DNA of 64,000 nucleotides, taken from Enterobacter cancerogenus. GTDB taxonomy: Bacteria > Pseudomonadota > Gammaproteobacteria > Enterobacterales > Enterobacteriaceae. The DNA is taken from contig JRUP01000006.1 in the NCBI GenBank assembly GCA_000773965.1, positions 62,001 to 126,000 of the forward strand, in the 5' to 3' direction. Shown in pieces: positions 25,945 through 34,834 of the stretch. Made by a program: the position numbers and the translations under genes. Under the pieces are notes generated by a model. The model searched no databases. It was not told where the DNA came from and saw nothing but the letters and a program-made list of their open reading frames with translations. How positions within the stretch are numbered: position 1 is the stretch's first letter; each line of letters begins with the position of its first letter.

Positions 25945-27120
25945 TCAGGCCTCACGTCTCGCTAACCTTTTTTCCATCCTCTTAATCAGCGGTGGCAAGA
26001 GTAATGCGCTGCCGGCAACCAGCACCCAGAATATGATCGGCAGTGGCGCTGCTATCTCAAAAGTCATGGCCGAAACAAAAAAGGCGAGGGTGGTACTCAA
26101 TGACATCAGCGCCGTTTGCAGGGACAGGAAACCAGCCCGACTGGCCTCATTTGGAAATCTCGTCGTCACACACGACACCACCACCAATCGTCCGTAAGCC
26201 CCGCTCAGAAACAGCCCCATGAATAATGCGCTGGCATGCAAACCTGTCACGGGAAGCAGCATGCTGACCAGTAATATCAGCGTTGAGACAACGGCTAGGG
26301 TGTAGCTGGACCAGTGAGCCAATAGTTTTCCGGTCAGCTTTGTCGCCATCAACCCAGCGATGCCACCGATGAAGAACAGCATTGGCAGCGAGGCGCTCAC
26401 AGCCTGCATGTGTTGGGTCAATAAAGGCACTAAAGCAGGAATGATGAGCATAGGAGTGAATTGCGCGATGGCGTTCCCGCTGGCGAAAAACAACCATTCT
26501 GGCGTCATTGTTATCGATGATTTAGGGGAGATTTTGCGCGGAGCATCAGGAATAAACCCGGCAATAAGAAGCAAAGCTATCAGGCACAGCAAACCAATGA
26601 GTCTCGTTGCGCTATACCAACCGAAATGTGTGCTCAAAAACAGCATGGTCGGCATCCCTGCAATGCTGACCACAGAGAAAGCGGCAATGACGGTGGCAAT
26701 CATCCGTGCTCGTAATGCCGCTGGCGCGAGGCTGATTAATAAACTCATCCCTACACCCATGGTTGTTCCTCCCACTAAGCCCGCCATAAATCGTAGAACC
26801 AGCAGCAGGGTATAATCGCTCGTGAAGGTGATCAGCACCGTCAGAGCGCCTAAAAGCGCCATATTCCACAGTAAAAACCGCTTGGCGTTAACGCGGTCAA
26901 TCCATTTCCAAATACATAACCCGGATAGCACTGAACCCAGGGTGTAAGTCCCCGTGACATAACCTGCATAAGTGACAGGCACTGAAAATTGAGACGCCAT
27001 GTAGGCAAACAGCGGATTAAACATCATGTATTCGAGGGCATTCGTGAATTGAACAAAAGCGATAATCACAGCGATGCGGATCACAGCGAATGAACCTGAT
27101 TGCGGAGTGAGGACAGGCAT
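25945..27120 (-). CDS. MFS transporter, DHA1 (AraJ-like) type
   Basis: A 391-residue major facilitator with 12 hydrophobic segments. ALEYMMFNPLFAYMASQFSVPVTYAGYVTGTYTLGSVLSGL and RFMAGLVGGTTMGVGMSLLISLAP are typical of drug:H+ antiporter-1 proteins. GGAG lies six bases before ATG 27120; ATG 27132 is also in frame. It is divergent from a LysR regulator 90 bases away, which probably controls its expression. The substrate is unknown. Confidence 0.82.
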   Translation of the reverse strand: MPVLTPQSGSFAVIRIAVIIAFVQFTNALEYMMFNPLFAYMASQFSVPVTYAGYVTGTYTLGSVLSGLCIWKWIDRVNAKRFLLWNMALLGALTVLITFTSDYTLLLVLRFMAGLVGGTTMGVGMSLLISLAPAALRARMIATVIAAFSVVSIAGMPTMLFLSTHFGWYSATRLIGLLCLIALLLIAGFIPDAPRKISPKSSITMTPEWLFFASGNAIAQFTPMLIIPALVPLLTQHMQAVSASLPMLFFIGGIAGLMATKLTGKLLAHWSSYTLAVVSTLILLVSMLLPVTGLHASALFMGLFLSGAYGRLVVVSCVTTRFPNEASRAGFLSLQTALMSLSTTLAFFVSAMTFEIAAPLPIIFWVLVAGSALLLPPLIKRMEKRLARREA

Positions 27121-27200
27121 AGTTTGCTCCATTAAGTGACAGGAGGCCTAGTCTATTGCCCGTGCATCATTATGATTAGAGCGATAAAGTGAGAGGATTA

Positions 27201-27220
27201 ATTATCAAAAATGGGATAAT
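27201..27220. promoter_or_regulatory. LysR-type inverted repeat
   Basis: ATTATC (27201-27206) and GATAAT (27215-27220) form an inverted repeat just before the LysR start, between divergent genes. It fits an autoregulatory LysR site, and the gene has no clear ribosome-binding site there. Confidence 0.45.
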
Positions 27221-27222
27221 CG

Positions 27223-28137
27223 ATGCGCAGTAGAATCGATTTAAATGTTTTGCGGGTATTCGTCACCGTTGCAGAGAAGGGCAGTTTTATCGGCGGTTCG
27301 CGTGCCTTGAATATGCCTGCATCGAATGTGAGTCGCCAGATTTCGCAGCTGGAAGAACGATTAGGGATGCGACTCATACAGCGAAGTACGCGTCAAATGA
27401 AGCTTACTGAAGCAGGGCAGATGTTTTTTGACAGCATGCGACCACTGCTGGACTCGGTGAATGAGACGGAAGCCAGATTAAGCCACGCACAAACTGAGCC
27501 GGAAGGGCTGCTACGCGTATGTTTACCGAATGGAGTCGGGCCGGTGATTTTCGGCAATCTTTTGGCTGACTTTGCACTGCGATATCCCAGAATTGAACTC
27601 CATTGTACAACCAGTCTGCAGGGAGCAGAGGCACTGTGGGATGACTGCGATGTTGTCATTGATATCAGTCGCGGTACGCGCGCCAGCAGTGATGTCATAG
27701 CTCGACCGCTGGCTTCATTGCCCTGCCAGATTGTTGCGGCGCCGACTTTACTGCAAAAATACACCAGACCAACGCATACAGAACAATTGCTGGCTCTGCC
27801 CTGCATCACCACCGTTAGTGCGCTTCAGGGGCAAGCGTGGCAATTTCTAACCATTGGCAAAGGATTTCGACACATCAATGTGTTGAGTCCTTTCCGTGTC
27901 GACAGTGGTGAGATGGCGATGCAAGCTGCACTGAAAGGCATCGGGTTTGCCATCCTTTCAGCGCAGGCTTGTGAGCCTTATATTCGTAATGGGCAGTTAG
28001 AAGTGATTGAGCTTGAACTCGCTCCCGCACCCCTTGAGATTGCGCTGCTCTATCAGGAACGGAGTTTTCTTCCTGCAAGAAGCCGCGCGTTTATTGATTT
28101 CCTGCAAGAAGCGGTGCGAAATCAACGAGAAAAATAA
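27223..28137 (+). CDS. LysR-family transcriptional regulator
   Basis: A 304-residue regulator with the N-terminal winged helix (LNVLRVFVTVAEKGSFIGGSRALNMPASNVSRQISQLEERLGMRLIQRSTRQMKLTEAG, residues 7-65) and a two-lobe effector domain. It is divergent from an MFS exporter gene. Its last 16 bases overlap the end of the convergent epimerase gene. No strong Shine-Dalgarno is visible before the ATG. Confidence 0.88.
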   Translation: MRSRIDLNVLRVFVTVAEKGSFIGGSRALNMPASNVSRQISQLEERLGMRLIQRSTRQMKLTEAGQMFFDSMRPLLDSVNETEARLSHAQTEPEGLLRVCLPNGVGPVIFGNLLADFALRYPRIELHCTTSLQGAEALWDDCDVVIDISRGTRASSDVIARPLASLPCQIVAAPTLLQKYTRPTHTEQLLALPCITTVSALQGQAWQFLTIGKGFRHINVLSPFRVDSGEMAMQAALKGIGFAILSAQACEPYIRNGQLEVIELELAPAPLEIALLYQERSFLPARSRAFIDFLQEAVRNQREK

Positions 28138-29012
28138 CCCGCCTCACGCATATCCTGCAGCAGTCCCGGTCCGGTGGGCTGCCAGTTAAAGGTCTGGCGC
28201 GTCCATTCACTGGAAGCGGGGTTATCGATTGAAGCAAAGAATGCCATCCAGCCCAGCCACTCTTTCGCTTCTTCCATGCTCAGACTTTTCACCGGCAGAG
28301 ACAAACCTGCACCAATGGTTTCGGCGATCTGGCGGAATGCGATGCCTTCCTCCTGAATCGCATGCAAAATCGTCCCGGCTTCGGCGTGCTCGGCGGCGAG
28401 GCAGAACAACTCCGCCGCATCATCACGATGCACCGCAGGCCAGCGATTCGCGCCATCACCGATATACACCGCTGCGCCTTTCTCTTTCGCCATATTGATG
28501 ATCATCGGCACGAATCCATGATCCCCTGCGCCGTGCACCGTGGGCGGCAGGCGCACCAGCGAGACGCGAACGCCTTTATCCGCCAGCGCGAGTGCGGCGA
28601 TGTTGGAGTCGGAACGAGGATGGCCGCCGGAAACCGGTTGAGTCTGCTCAACTGCGAGCCGTCCTGGCGAGACCAACGCAGTGCCGGTGGTCACCACCAG
28701 CGGACGATTGGATCCGGCCAGCACTTCACCCATCGCCAGAATCGCCTGCTGATCGATAGCCGCTGCGTGATCCATGCGGCTGAAATCATGAATGTATCCG
28801 GCATGGATCACACCATCACTCTGTTCCACGGCGCTACGCAGGCTGGCAATATCTTCTAAATCGCCGCGCATCACCTGCACACCTTGCTGATGCAGTTTCT
28901 CAGCCGACGCGTCACTGCGCGCCAGTCCAAGCACATCCACGCCGCGTGCCTGCAGTTTTTTTACGATGGCCGAACCGATAAAGCCGCTTGCGCCGGTCAC
29001 AAAAAGTCGCAT
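28122..29012 (-). CDS. NAD-dependent epimerase/dehydratase-family (atypical SDR) protein
   Basis: A 296-residue Rossmann-fold protein with the extended-SDR start TGASGFIGSAIVKKL (residues 6-20) and VHRDDAAELFCLAAEH in the second half. The usual catalytic YxxxK is not evident at the expected place (the SGGHPRSDSN region), so it may bind nucleotide without classic SDR catalysis. It is divergent from an XRE regulator with an inverted repeat between them, and probably forms a regulator/target pair. Confidence 0.82.
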   Translation of the reverse strand: MRLFVTGASGFIGSAIVKKLQARGVDVLGLARSDASAEKLHQQGVQVMRGDLEDIASLRSAVEQSDGVIHAGYIHDFSRMDHAAAIDQQAILAMGEVLAGSNRPLVVTTGTALVSPGRLAVEQTQPVSGGHPRSDSNIAALALADKGVRVSLVRLPPTVHGAGDHGFVPMIINMAKEKGAAVYIGDGANRWPAVHRDDAAELFCLAAEHAEAGTILHAIQEEGIAFRQIAETIGAGLSLPVKSLSMEEAKEWLGWMAFFASIDNPASSEWTRQTFNWQPTGPGLLQDMREAGYFSR

Positions 29013-29083
29013 ATTCGTACTCCTATTTCTGGCTGTTGAAGCACTATGATAAAAGTCTGCAGCGCGGCGAAAAGTCGTGAGCT

Positions 29084-29095
29084 TATACAGGTATA
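29084..29095. promoter_or_regulatory. Inverted repeat TATAC-AG-GTATA
   Basis: A short perfect inverted repeat lies 20 bases before the XRE start, in the 103-base gap shared with the divergent epimerase gene. It is a candidate operator for the XRE regulator. Confidence 0.4.
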
Positions 29096-29115
29096 GGCAC
29101 TAACAGGATAACGCC

Positions 29116-29940
29116 ATGACCCAACAAGACGACAATCTGCTCGGCAACTACCTGCGTGAACGACGTCAGCGGCTGGATGCCGGCAAACTCGGCTATCCGT
29201 TGCTGCGCCGTCGTACTCCCGGATTGCGTCGGGAAGAGGTGGCGGTGCGCGCCTGCGTCAGCACCACCTGGTACACCTGGCTGGAGCAGGGTAGAGGCGG
29301 TGCGCCTTCCGAAGAGGTATTGGAACGATTATCCAAAGCGTTGGAGCTGAGTGCCGCAGAGCGCGACCACCTGTTTCTGCTGGCGCAGAATCGTTTGCCG
29401 GGCGTCACCTGGCAGGCGGGCGTGGATGTTTCACCCTCGTTGCAACGCGTCCTGGATAGCATGACGTACACGCCCGCACTGGTGAAAACCGCTGAATGGC
29501 AGGTGGTAGCGTGGAACCATGCGGCGACCAAAGTGTTTGTGGATTACGCGCAGCTGCCGCCGGAACAGCGCAATATCCTGTTGATGATGTTCAGCAACGA
29601 AGAGATGAAAAAACGCCTGCCGGATTGGCATCAGGTCACGCGTAACATGGTGGCGAATTTCCGTGCCGACGTAGCACGTACCGGTGCCAGCGAGCATGTG
29701 CGCACGCTGGTGGAAGAACTCAGCGCGATGAGCGAAACCTTCCGTCAACTGTGGCAATCGCAGGAAGTGAGCCAACATGGCGAAGGGATAAAGCAACTGT
29801 GGCTACCGGACGAAGGCGTGCTGGAACTCGAATACAGCACCTTCGCCGTTGAGGGTAAGCCCGGCCTGAGCCTGGTGGTGTTTAATCCTCGCTTGCCGAG
29901 AGATCGTGAGACGGTGGCGCGTCTGATGGCACGTCCGTAG
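29116..29940 (+). CDS. XRE regulator with MmyB-type ligand-binding domain
   Basis: A 274-residue protein: helix-turn-helix (LGNYLRERRQRLDA..., RTPGLRREEVAVRACVSTTWYTWLEQGRG, residues about 8-60) followed by an MmyB-like PAS-type ligand-binding domain (about 105-270) with WQVVAWNHAATKVF and PDEGVLELEYSTFAVEGKPGLSLVVFNP. Such regulators often control a divergent oxidoreductase, here the epimerase-like gene. Its 3' end overlaps the convergent HxlR gene by 59 bases. Confidence 0.88.
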   Translation: MTQQDDNLLGNYLRERRQRLDAGKLGYPLLRRRTPGLRREEVAVRACVSTTWYTWLEQGRGGAPSEEVLERLSKALELSAAERDHLFLLAQNRLPGVTWQAGVDVSPSLQRVLDSMTYTPALVKTAEWQVVAWNHAATKVFVDYAQLPPEQRNILLMMFSNEEMKKRLPDWHQVTRNMVANFRADVARTGASEHVRTLVEELSAMSETFRQLWQSQEVSQHGEGIKQLWLPDEGVLELEYSTFAVEGKPGLSLVVFNPRLPRDRETVARLMARP

Positions 29941-30313
29941 CCGCTTTTAAGTGGGCGTCCATTGCATCCAGCGCCGCCTGGTTTTCCAGCCCCCACAGAT
30001 ACATCTGCTCAATCGGCGCTGCGAAGGTCAATCCTAACGGCGTTAAGCGATAATCCACTTTCGGTGGAACCACGTCATACACATGGCGGGCGATCAGTCC
30101 CCGCTGCTCCAGCTCTTTTAATGTTTGAAACAGCATCTTCTTCGAAATTCCCTGCAGGCTGCGCTGCAACTCGCCGGTGCGCGCACGCTGTCCCGGCCAG
30201 TGATAAAGCGCGTGCAGCACCATGCTGCTCCACTTCAGCGAGAACAGGTCCATCAAGCGACGCGGCGGTGAATCCGCATAAAAAACCAGTTTACCGTCAA
30301 CCCAGGCTGGCAT
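29882..30313 (-). CDS. HxlR-family transcriptional regulator
   Basis: A 143-residue MarR/HxlR-type winged helix protein. LFSLKWSSMVLHALYHWPGQRARTGELQRSLQGISKKMLFQTLKELEQRGLIARHVYDVVPPKVDYRLTPLG is the family core (about residues 22-92). It is divergent from an alcohol dehydrogenase gene, with a perfect palindrome between them, which is the standard arrangement (compare YodB/AdhR-type pairs). The last part overlaps the XRE gene on the other strand. Confidence 0.87.
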   Translation of the reverse strand: MPAWVDGKLVFYADSPPRRLMDLFSLKWSSMVLHALYHWPGQRARTGELQRSLQGISKKMLFQTLKELEQRGLIARHVYDVVPPKVDYRLTPLGLTFAAPIEQMYLWGLENQAALDAMDAHLKAATDVPSDAPPSHDLSASED

Positions 30314-30330
30314 CGGTGTCTCTCCTTATG

Positions 30331-30346
30331 GTCACCAAATGGTGAC
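30331..30346. promoter_or_regulatory. HxlR-type operator palindrome
   Basis: GTCACC (30331-30336) and GGTGAC (30341-30346) flank AAAT, in the divergent region just 18 bases before the HxlR start. It is a good candidate for the binding site controlling both genes. Confidence 0.6.
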
Positions 30347-30422
30347 TACTATCATTTTTGCACCACGTTGACTATAGTCTGCCGCCTTCAACTCAATAAC
30401 GCCAGCACCTTGCGGAGGCACC

Positions 30423-31472
30423 ATGAAAATCAACGCATTAGTCGCACACGACGCGGCAAAACCTTTAGTATCCAGCCAGATCGCGCTGCGTCCACTGCAA
30501 CCGCAGGACGTGAAAATCGATATCCTGTACTGCGGCGTATGCCACTCCGATCTGCATATGGCACGTAACGAATGGGCGGTCAGTCGTTATCCGCTGGTGC
30601 CGGGCCACGAAATCATCGGTCGCGTGCGGGAAACCGGCGCAGCGGTCACAAACTTCAAGGTCGGTGATGTGGTGGGTGTCGGCGTGATGGTCGATTCCTG
30701 TCGTGAATGCCATTTCTGCCAGCAGCAGGAAGAGCAGTACTGCGAAGCCGGATTTACCGCCACCTACAACGGTATCGACAAACACACTGGCGACAGTACC
30801 TGGGGCGGCTATGCACAGAATGTGGTGGTCGATCAGCATTTTGTGGTGTCAGTGCCGCAGAACCTGTCGCTGGCAGGCGTTGCGCCGTTGCTGTGTGCGG
30901 GCGTCACCGTTTGGTCACCGCTGCGTCACTTCAAGGTGCAGGCCGGCGACAAAGTCGGCGTAGTGGGCTTAGGCGGGCTTGGGCATATGGCGGTAAAACT
31001 GGCGAGTGCGATGGGTGCGGAAGTGACGCTGTTCACTACCTCTCCGGAAAAAGGTGCCGATGCGCGACGCCTGGGGGCCAGCCGCGTGGTGGTCTCACGC
31101 GATGCGGAACAGATGGCAGCGGCGCGAACCTCTCTCGATTTCATTATCGACTGCGTGTCCGCGCCTCACGATCTCGATCCCTACCTCGCCACGCTCAAAA
31201 CCAATGGTCGTTTGGTGCTGGTAGGCATTCCGGAACAACCGCATCAGGCTCCGGACGTCACGCCGATGGTCTTCCGTCGCCTTAGCATCAGCGGCTCATC
31301 CATCGGCAGCATCAAAGAGACGCAGGAGATGCTGGATTTCTGCGGCGAACACAACATCACGGCAGATATCGAATTGATTGCGGGTGAAGCAGTCGAAGAT
31401 GCATTCGTGCGCATGCTGAAAGGTGATGTGAAATATCGCTTTGTGATTGATATGGCAGCGACCCGCTGGTGA
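30423..31472 (+). CDS. NADP-dependent zinc alcohol dehydrogenase (YahK/Ahr-like)
   Basis: A 349-residue medium-chain dehydrogenase. The catalytic zinc ligands are in CGVCHSDLHMARN and GHEIIGRV; the structural zinc cysteines are in SCRECHFCQQQEEQYCEAG; GLGGLGHMAVKLASAMGAEVTLFT is the coenzyme-binding motif. This matches the cinnamyl-alcohol/aldehyde-reductase branch (E. coli YahK, Ahr), which reduces aldehydes with NADPH. It is divergent from an HxlR regulator, suggesting induction by an electrophile or aldehyde. A perfect hairpin follows. Confidence 0.9.
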   Translation: MKINALVAHDAAKPLVSSQIALRPLQPQDVKIDILYCGVCHSDLHMARNEWAVSRYPLVPGHEIIGRVRETGAAVTNFKVGDVVGVGVMVDSCRECHFCQQQEEQYCEAGFTATYNGIDKHTGDSTWGGYAQNVVVDQHFVVSVPQNLSLAGVAPLLCAGVTVWSPLRHFKVQAGDKVGVVGLGGLGHMAVKLASAMGAEVTLFTTSPEKGADARRLGASRVVVSRDAEQMAAARTSLDFIIDCVSAPHDLDPYLATLKTNGRLVLVGIPEQPHQAPDVTPMVFRRLSISGSSIGSIKETQEMLDFCGEHNITADIELIAGEAVEDAFVRMLKGDVKYRFVIDMAATRW

Positions 31473-31480
31473 GAAAAGTT

Positions 31481-31505
31481 GGCGATTTCAGCCTGAAATC
31501 GCCAG
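31481..31505. terminator. Hairpin between convergent genes
   Basis: TGGCGATTTCA (31481-31491) pairs perfectly with TGAAATCGCCA (31495-31505) around GCC. Leftward it is followed by ACTTTTC, so it best serves the minus-strand formyltransferase gene and may also stop the dehydrogenase transcript. Confidence 0.78.
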
Positions 31506-31506
31506 C

Positions 31507-32430
31507 TCAACATGACTTCAGTTGCATCCCCACGCACAGTGAGAAGTGCTGCACTAGCTGCGCCGCACTAAGATTGTCGTGATGCGATAACCCCGCTGCA
31601 ACAATTTCCAGCACATTTTCGCCACAGGCGATATACAGCGGATCGATGGAAATAATGCTGCCCGCTGCGTGCTGATGCGACTGGGTAATCACGCGGCTTT
31701 TCCACACGATAAAACGCTGTTCTCCCATCAGGCTATACGCACCAGGCCAAGGATAAGCAACGCCGCGAATCAGAGCATGAATCTCATCGGCAGACTGATG
31801 CCAGTGAATCTGCCCATCCTCAGGTTTTCGTTGTCCCGGTTCGCTGGCGAGATTTTCATCCTGCACGCGTTCAATCAAACTACCCGCCCGCAGAGCGCGC
31901 AGCCAGTTTGGCAACTGTTCACGCGTGGTGCGTACCAGTTTGCGATGTAATGACAGCGCCTCATCTTCATCAGTGATAGCGACACGGCTTTGCGCCAGAA
32001 TTGGCCCGCCGTCTGGCACGTCATTAATGCGATGTAGCGTCACCCCGGTTTCACGCTCATTGCGGATAATCACCCAGTTGAGATGCGCACGTCCGCGATA
32101 GGCAGGCAGCAGCGAAGCGTGCACGTTGAATGCGCCTTTTTTGGCGGTGGCAATCAATGCAGGAGAGAGCGCTTGTCGATAGGACAGCGTCAAAAGCGCA
32201 TCGGGTTGCAGCGACGCCACCTTGGCAATCCATTCTGGCGTATTGATATCGTCGGGGCAAAACACCGGGATCTGTTGCTGCAGCGCCATAGCTTCAACCG
32301 AGTCAAAGAAGCTGTTTTCCTGATGCGCACCTGCGTGAGTAAAGACGCACACCACTTCAAATCCCACTTCCTGCAAACTCTCCAGCGCCGCGCATCCCAT
32401 CTCATGATACGCACATAACACGACTTTCAT
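31507..32430 (-). CDS. Free-standing ArnA-like formyltransferase
   Basis: A 307-residue formyltransferase resembling the N-terminal domain of ArnA. MKVVLCAYHEMGCAALESL matches its start; FNVHASLLPAYRGRAHLNWVI carries the Asn and His of the active site and the SLLPxYRG loop, and VPDGGPILAQ keeps the Asp; a methionyl-tRNA-formyltransferase-like C-domain follows. ArnA formylates UDP-4-amino-4-deoxyarabinose for lipid A modification, but here the dehydrogenase half is absent and no arn genes are adjacent. It may formylate another amino sugar. GTG 32448 is in frame, but ATG 32430 matches the homologue start. Confidence 0.82.
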   Translation of the reverse strand: MKVVLCAYHEMGCAALESLQEVGFEVVCVFTHAGAHQENSFFDSVEAMALQQQIPVFCPDDINTPEWIAKVASLQPDALLTLSYRQALSPALIATAKKGAFNVHASLLPAYRGRAHLNWVIIRNERETGVTLHRINDVPDGGPILAQSRVAITDEDEALSLHRKLVRTTREQLPNWLRALRAGSLIERVQDENLASEPGQRKPEDGQIHWHQSADEIHALIRGVAYPWPGAYSLMGEQRFIVWKSRVITQSHQHAAGSIISIDPLYIACGENVLEIVAAGLSHHDNLSAAQLVQHFSLCVGMQLKSC

Positions 32431-32573
32431 TCTTCCGCCTGTGAACACTGATTAACGTCTGGTGCTTAGCATAGCAGGGGAAGATTATGCCTGGCTTAAA
32501 CCATCGCATTTGAAATGTGGTCTGTTTTCTGCGCACTATATGGCCCCGTTCTATTGTTCTGGCAGGAGGCCAC

Positions 32574-33209
32574 ATGCATTCCCTCGAACTTCATTTTATC
32601 AACGCCCGTCAGCCACTTTCCGCAAAACAGCATGAGATAAGCACTGCGTTGCAACATACGTGGCAGTTGGCCAATACGCAGCTCGACTTTAATGCGTTAG
32701 ATGTCGTGGTTAAAGCGGGACAGTTTGTTCTGGAAGATAAGGGATGTCTGGGGTACACCCCGGAGCAAGGCCTGGTCTATCTCACTGTGGATCCGCAAAG
32801 CCAGGATCTTACGCAAGAGAGCCTTAGCCGCATGTTTGCTCATGAACTGCATCATGCCGCGCGTTGGGACGGCCCCGGATACGGACGTACATTAGGCGAA
32901 GCGCTGGTGTCTGAGGGGTTAGCTGGGCACTTCTCATTGGATGTGTGTGGCGGTGAGCCCGAGCCATGGGAAACCTTGGAGAGCGCGATGCTCAGCCCGT
33001 TTATCAACCGGGCTTTAGAACAGTGGTCGCAACCCTGGTACGACCATAATGCCTGGTTCTTTGGTTCGGGTGATATGCCGCGCTGGTGCGGATACTCACT
33101 CGGCTTTGCGTTGATAACAGCCTATTTGCGTGACCACCCGCAGCAGAATGCGGCGTCTTTGGTAAATACCGAAGCCGAAGGTTTTCGCGATTTTTTAATG
33201 CATCTTTAA
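32574..33209 (+). CDS. DUF2268-type predicted zinc protease
   Basis: A 211-residue protein with the zinc-protease motif H-E-L-H-H within SLSRMFAHELHHAARWDGPG and a downstream acidic EALVSEGLAG that could supply the third ligand. The pattern matches the DUF2268 (COG5504) family of predicted cytoplasmic Zn-dependent proteases. AGGAGG stands six bases before ATG 32574. The role is unknown; it is a single gene with no obvious operon partner. Confidence 0.8.
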   Translation: MHSLELHFINARQPLSAKQHEISTALQHTWQLANTQLDFNALDVVVKAGQFVLEDKGCLGYTPEQGLVYLTVDPQSQDLTQESLSRMFAHELHHAARWDGPGYGRTLGEALVSEGLAGHFSLDVCGGEPEPWETLESAMLSPFINRALEQWSQPWYDHNAWFFGSGDMPRWCGYSLGFALITAYLRDHPQQNAASLVNTEAEGFRDFLMHL

Positions 33210-33334
33210 TTTTGGGTATGAAGGGGAAAAACGCTGACATGATAGACAGTGAGTAAGGTACTAGCCCTCAACATTACGCTGCCTAAATCGTTTGAGCGCT
33301 TATACTGGCTGTTTTCAACTTGAATTCCCGATAA

Positions 33335-33775
33335 CTACAGCGTCGGGAATTGACCAATCTGCTGGAACATGGCAAACCAATCTTCCATATGCCAGGTGGT
33401 GGTCACGCGCTCGCCGTTGAGCAAGTGGAATTCGTGCAGGCGCACACTAATGCGACGACCGGTTGGCGCAATGCCCATAAACTCACCCTGGTGCGTACCG
33501 GTAATTTCTGCACGCACAGCAATCTTTCCAGGCTCCTGAAGCATGTCGTGCACGGTGATGTTGATATCCGGGAACGCGGCGATAAAACCTGCCAGCAGTG
33601 GCTTAAATCCTTCTGGTCCCGGCCCCTGACCAGGCGCCAGTGGGATGTCATCCCAGTCTTGTGTGACCGCCAGATCCAGCAGGTCGGGATTTTTGTCACT
33701 AAAGGCGCGATAGAGGTTTTCTACCGCAGTACGTTCAGCTTGCAGGCGTTGGTTCAGTGGTTGTGTCGCAGACAT
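33335..33775 (-). CDS. SnoaL-like ester cyclase family protein
   Basis: A 146-residue protein with the cone-shaped SnoaL/NTF2 fold pattern: helix AVENLYRAFSDKNPDLLDLAV, then GPEGFKPLLAGFIAAFPDINITVHDML and RAEITGTHQGEFMGIAPTGRRISVRLHEFHLL. Such proteins range from polyketide cyclases to small-molecule isomerases. It is divergent from a LysR regulator and is probably its target. Confidence 0.84.
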   Translation of the reverse strand: MSATQPLNQRLQAERTAVENLYRAFSDKNPDLLDLAVTQDWDDIPLAPGQGPGPEGFKPLLAGFIAAFPDINITVHDMLQEPGKIAVRAEITGTHQGEFMGIAPTGRRISVRLHEFHLLNGERVTTTWHMEDWFAMFQQIGQFPTL

Positions 33776-33865
33776 GTTGGAAACCTTATTGGATTAGTTA
33801 GCGGTGCATCTCACCGTCTTGTGCAGTATTCCTGAATCTGACACTATCCATCCAACAAATGATTG

Positions 33866-33881
33866 GTATAGAGCATTATAC
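33866..33881. promoter_or_regulatory. Inverted repeat GTATA-N6-TATAC before the LysR gene
   Basis: A LysR-type inverted repeat six bases upstream of the regulator start, in the divergent region with the SnoaL-like gene. Its position suggests autorepression. Confidence 0.4.
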
Positions 33882-33886
33882 AAAAT

Positions 33887-34798
33887 ATGAATTTTGAAGG
33901 ATTCGATCTCAATTTGCTGGTGGCATTTAATGCCTTAATGCTGGAGCGCAACGTCACTAAAGCGGCGGCACTGGCTGGCGTAAGCCAACCGGCGATGAGT
34001 GCCGCGCTTTCTCGCTTGCGTCGTGTTTTTGACGATCCTTTGTTTATCCGCAGCGCAGAAGGCTTGTTACCCACGGCGAAAGCGCAGGAAATTGCGATAC
34101 CGGTGGCCGATGCGTTAGGGCAGGTGCGTCATTTAATGAAGCCTGCAGAGGTCTTTGATCCCACAGCCAAACAGCGCAGTTTTACCCTGGGATTGACGGA
34201 GTATCCGATGCATGTGCTGCTGCCCGCGCTAACCAAAAAGCTGGCGGCAGTGGCACCTCGTTGCACGATTCATGTGCGTTATTTTATTGATCGCGATGAG
34301 GTTGTTGCGCTACTCGATGCGGGCAAGATTGATATTGCCGTAGGCGTACCGCCAACCAAAGCAGAAAACCGAATTCTTTCCGAGCCATTGCTACGTGATG
34401 ACTTTGTCACCTTAGTCGGGCGCGACCACGAAGCCGCGCGTAAAGGCATGAACCTGCAAGCGTTTCTCTCAATGCGCCACATCCTGGTGTCACCGGAAGG
34501 CAACCATTACGGCTTGGTGGACCAACAATTGCGAGAGCAAGGTTTAGCGCGCAACATTAGTCTGACGTTGCCCACCATGTTTACCGTGCCCGCGCTCTTA
34601 CCGGGAACGGATTATGTGGCTACGGTACTGCGCCGCGTGGGCACCACTTCAGCCAGCCAGGGCGACATCATCATGTTTGAACCGCCGTTGACGCTGCCCT
34701 CGATTCCATTTGATCTGCTTTGGCATCGCAGGACGCAGGACAGTGCGGCGCATCAGTGGTTACGGCAACTGATTAAAGACGTGGGAAACACGATTTGA
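33887..34798 (+). CDS. LysR-family transcriptional regulator
   Basis: A 303-residue regulator of the NodD/NahR branch: FDLNLLVAFNALMLERNVTKAAALAGVSQPAMSAALSRLRRVFDDPLFIRSAEGLLPTAKAQEI forms the winged helix (residues 5-68), followed by the effector domain. No clear Shine-Dalgarno precedes the ATG. It is divergent from the SnoaL-like gene, 111 bases away. Confidence 0.9.
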   Translation: MNFEGFDLNLLVAFNALMLERNVTKAAALAGVSQPAMSAALSRLRRVFDDPLFIRSAEGLLPTAKAQEIAIPVADALGQVRHLMKPAEVFDPTAKQRSFTLGLTEYPMHVLLPALTKKLAAVAPRCTIHVRYFIDRDEVVALLDAGKIDIAVGVPPTKAENRILSEPLLRDDFVTLVGRDHEAARKGMNLQAFLSMRHILVSPEGNHYGLVDQQLREQGLARNISLTLPTMFTVPALLPGTDYVATVLRRVGTTSASQGDIIMFEPPLTLPSIPFDLLWHRRTQDSAAHQWLRQLIKDVGNTI

Positions 34799-34834
34799 CT
34801 TCTCAGGCATTGTCAGTTCTAACATCGGTTGCAA

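Noticed and set aside
30707..31285. Long overlapping frame inside the alcohol dehydrogenase gene
   Set aside because: It is a shadow of a well-supported gene and has no family features.
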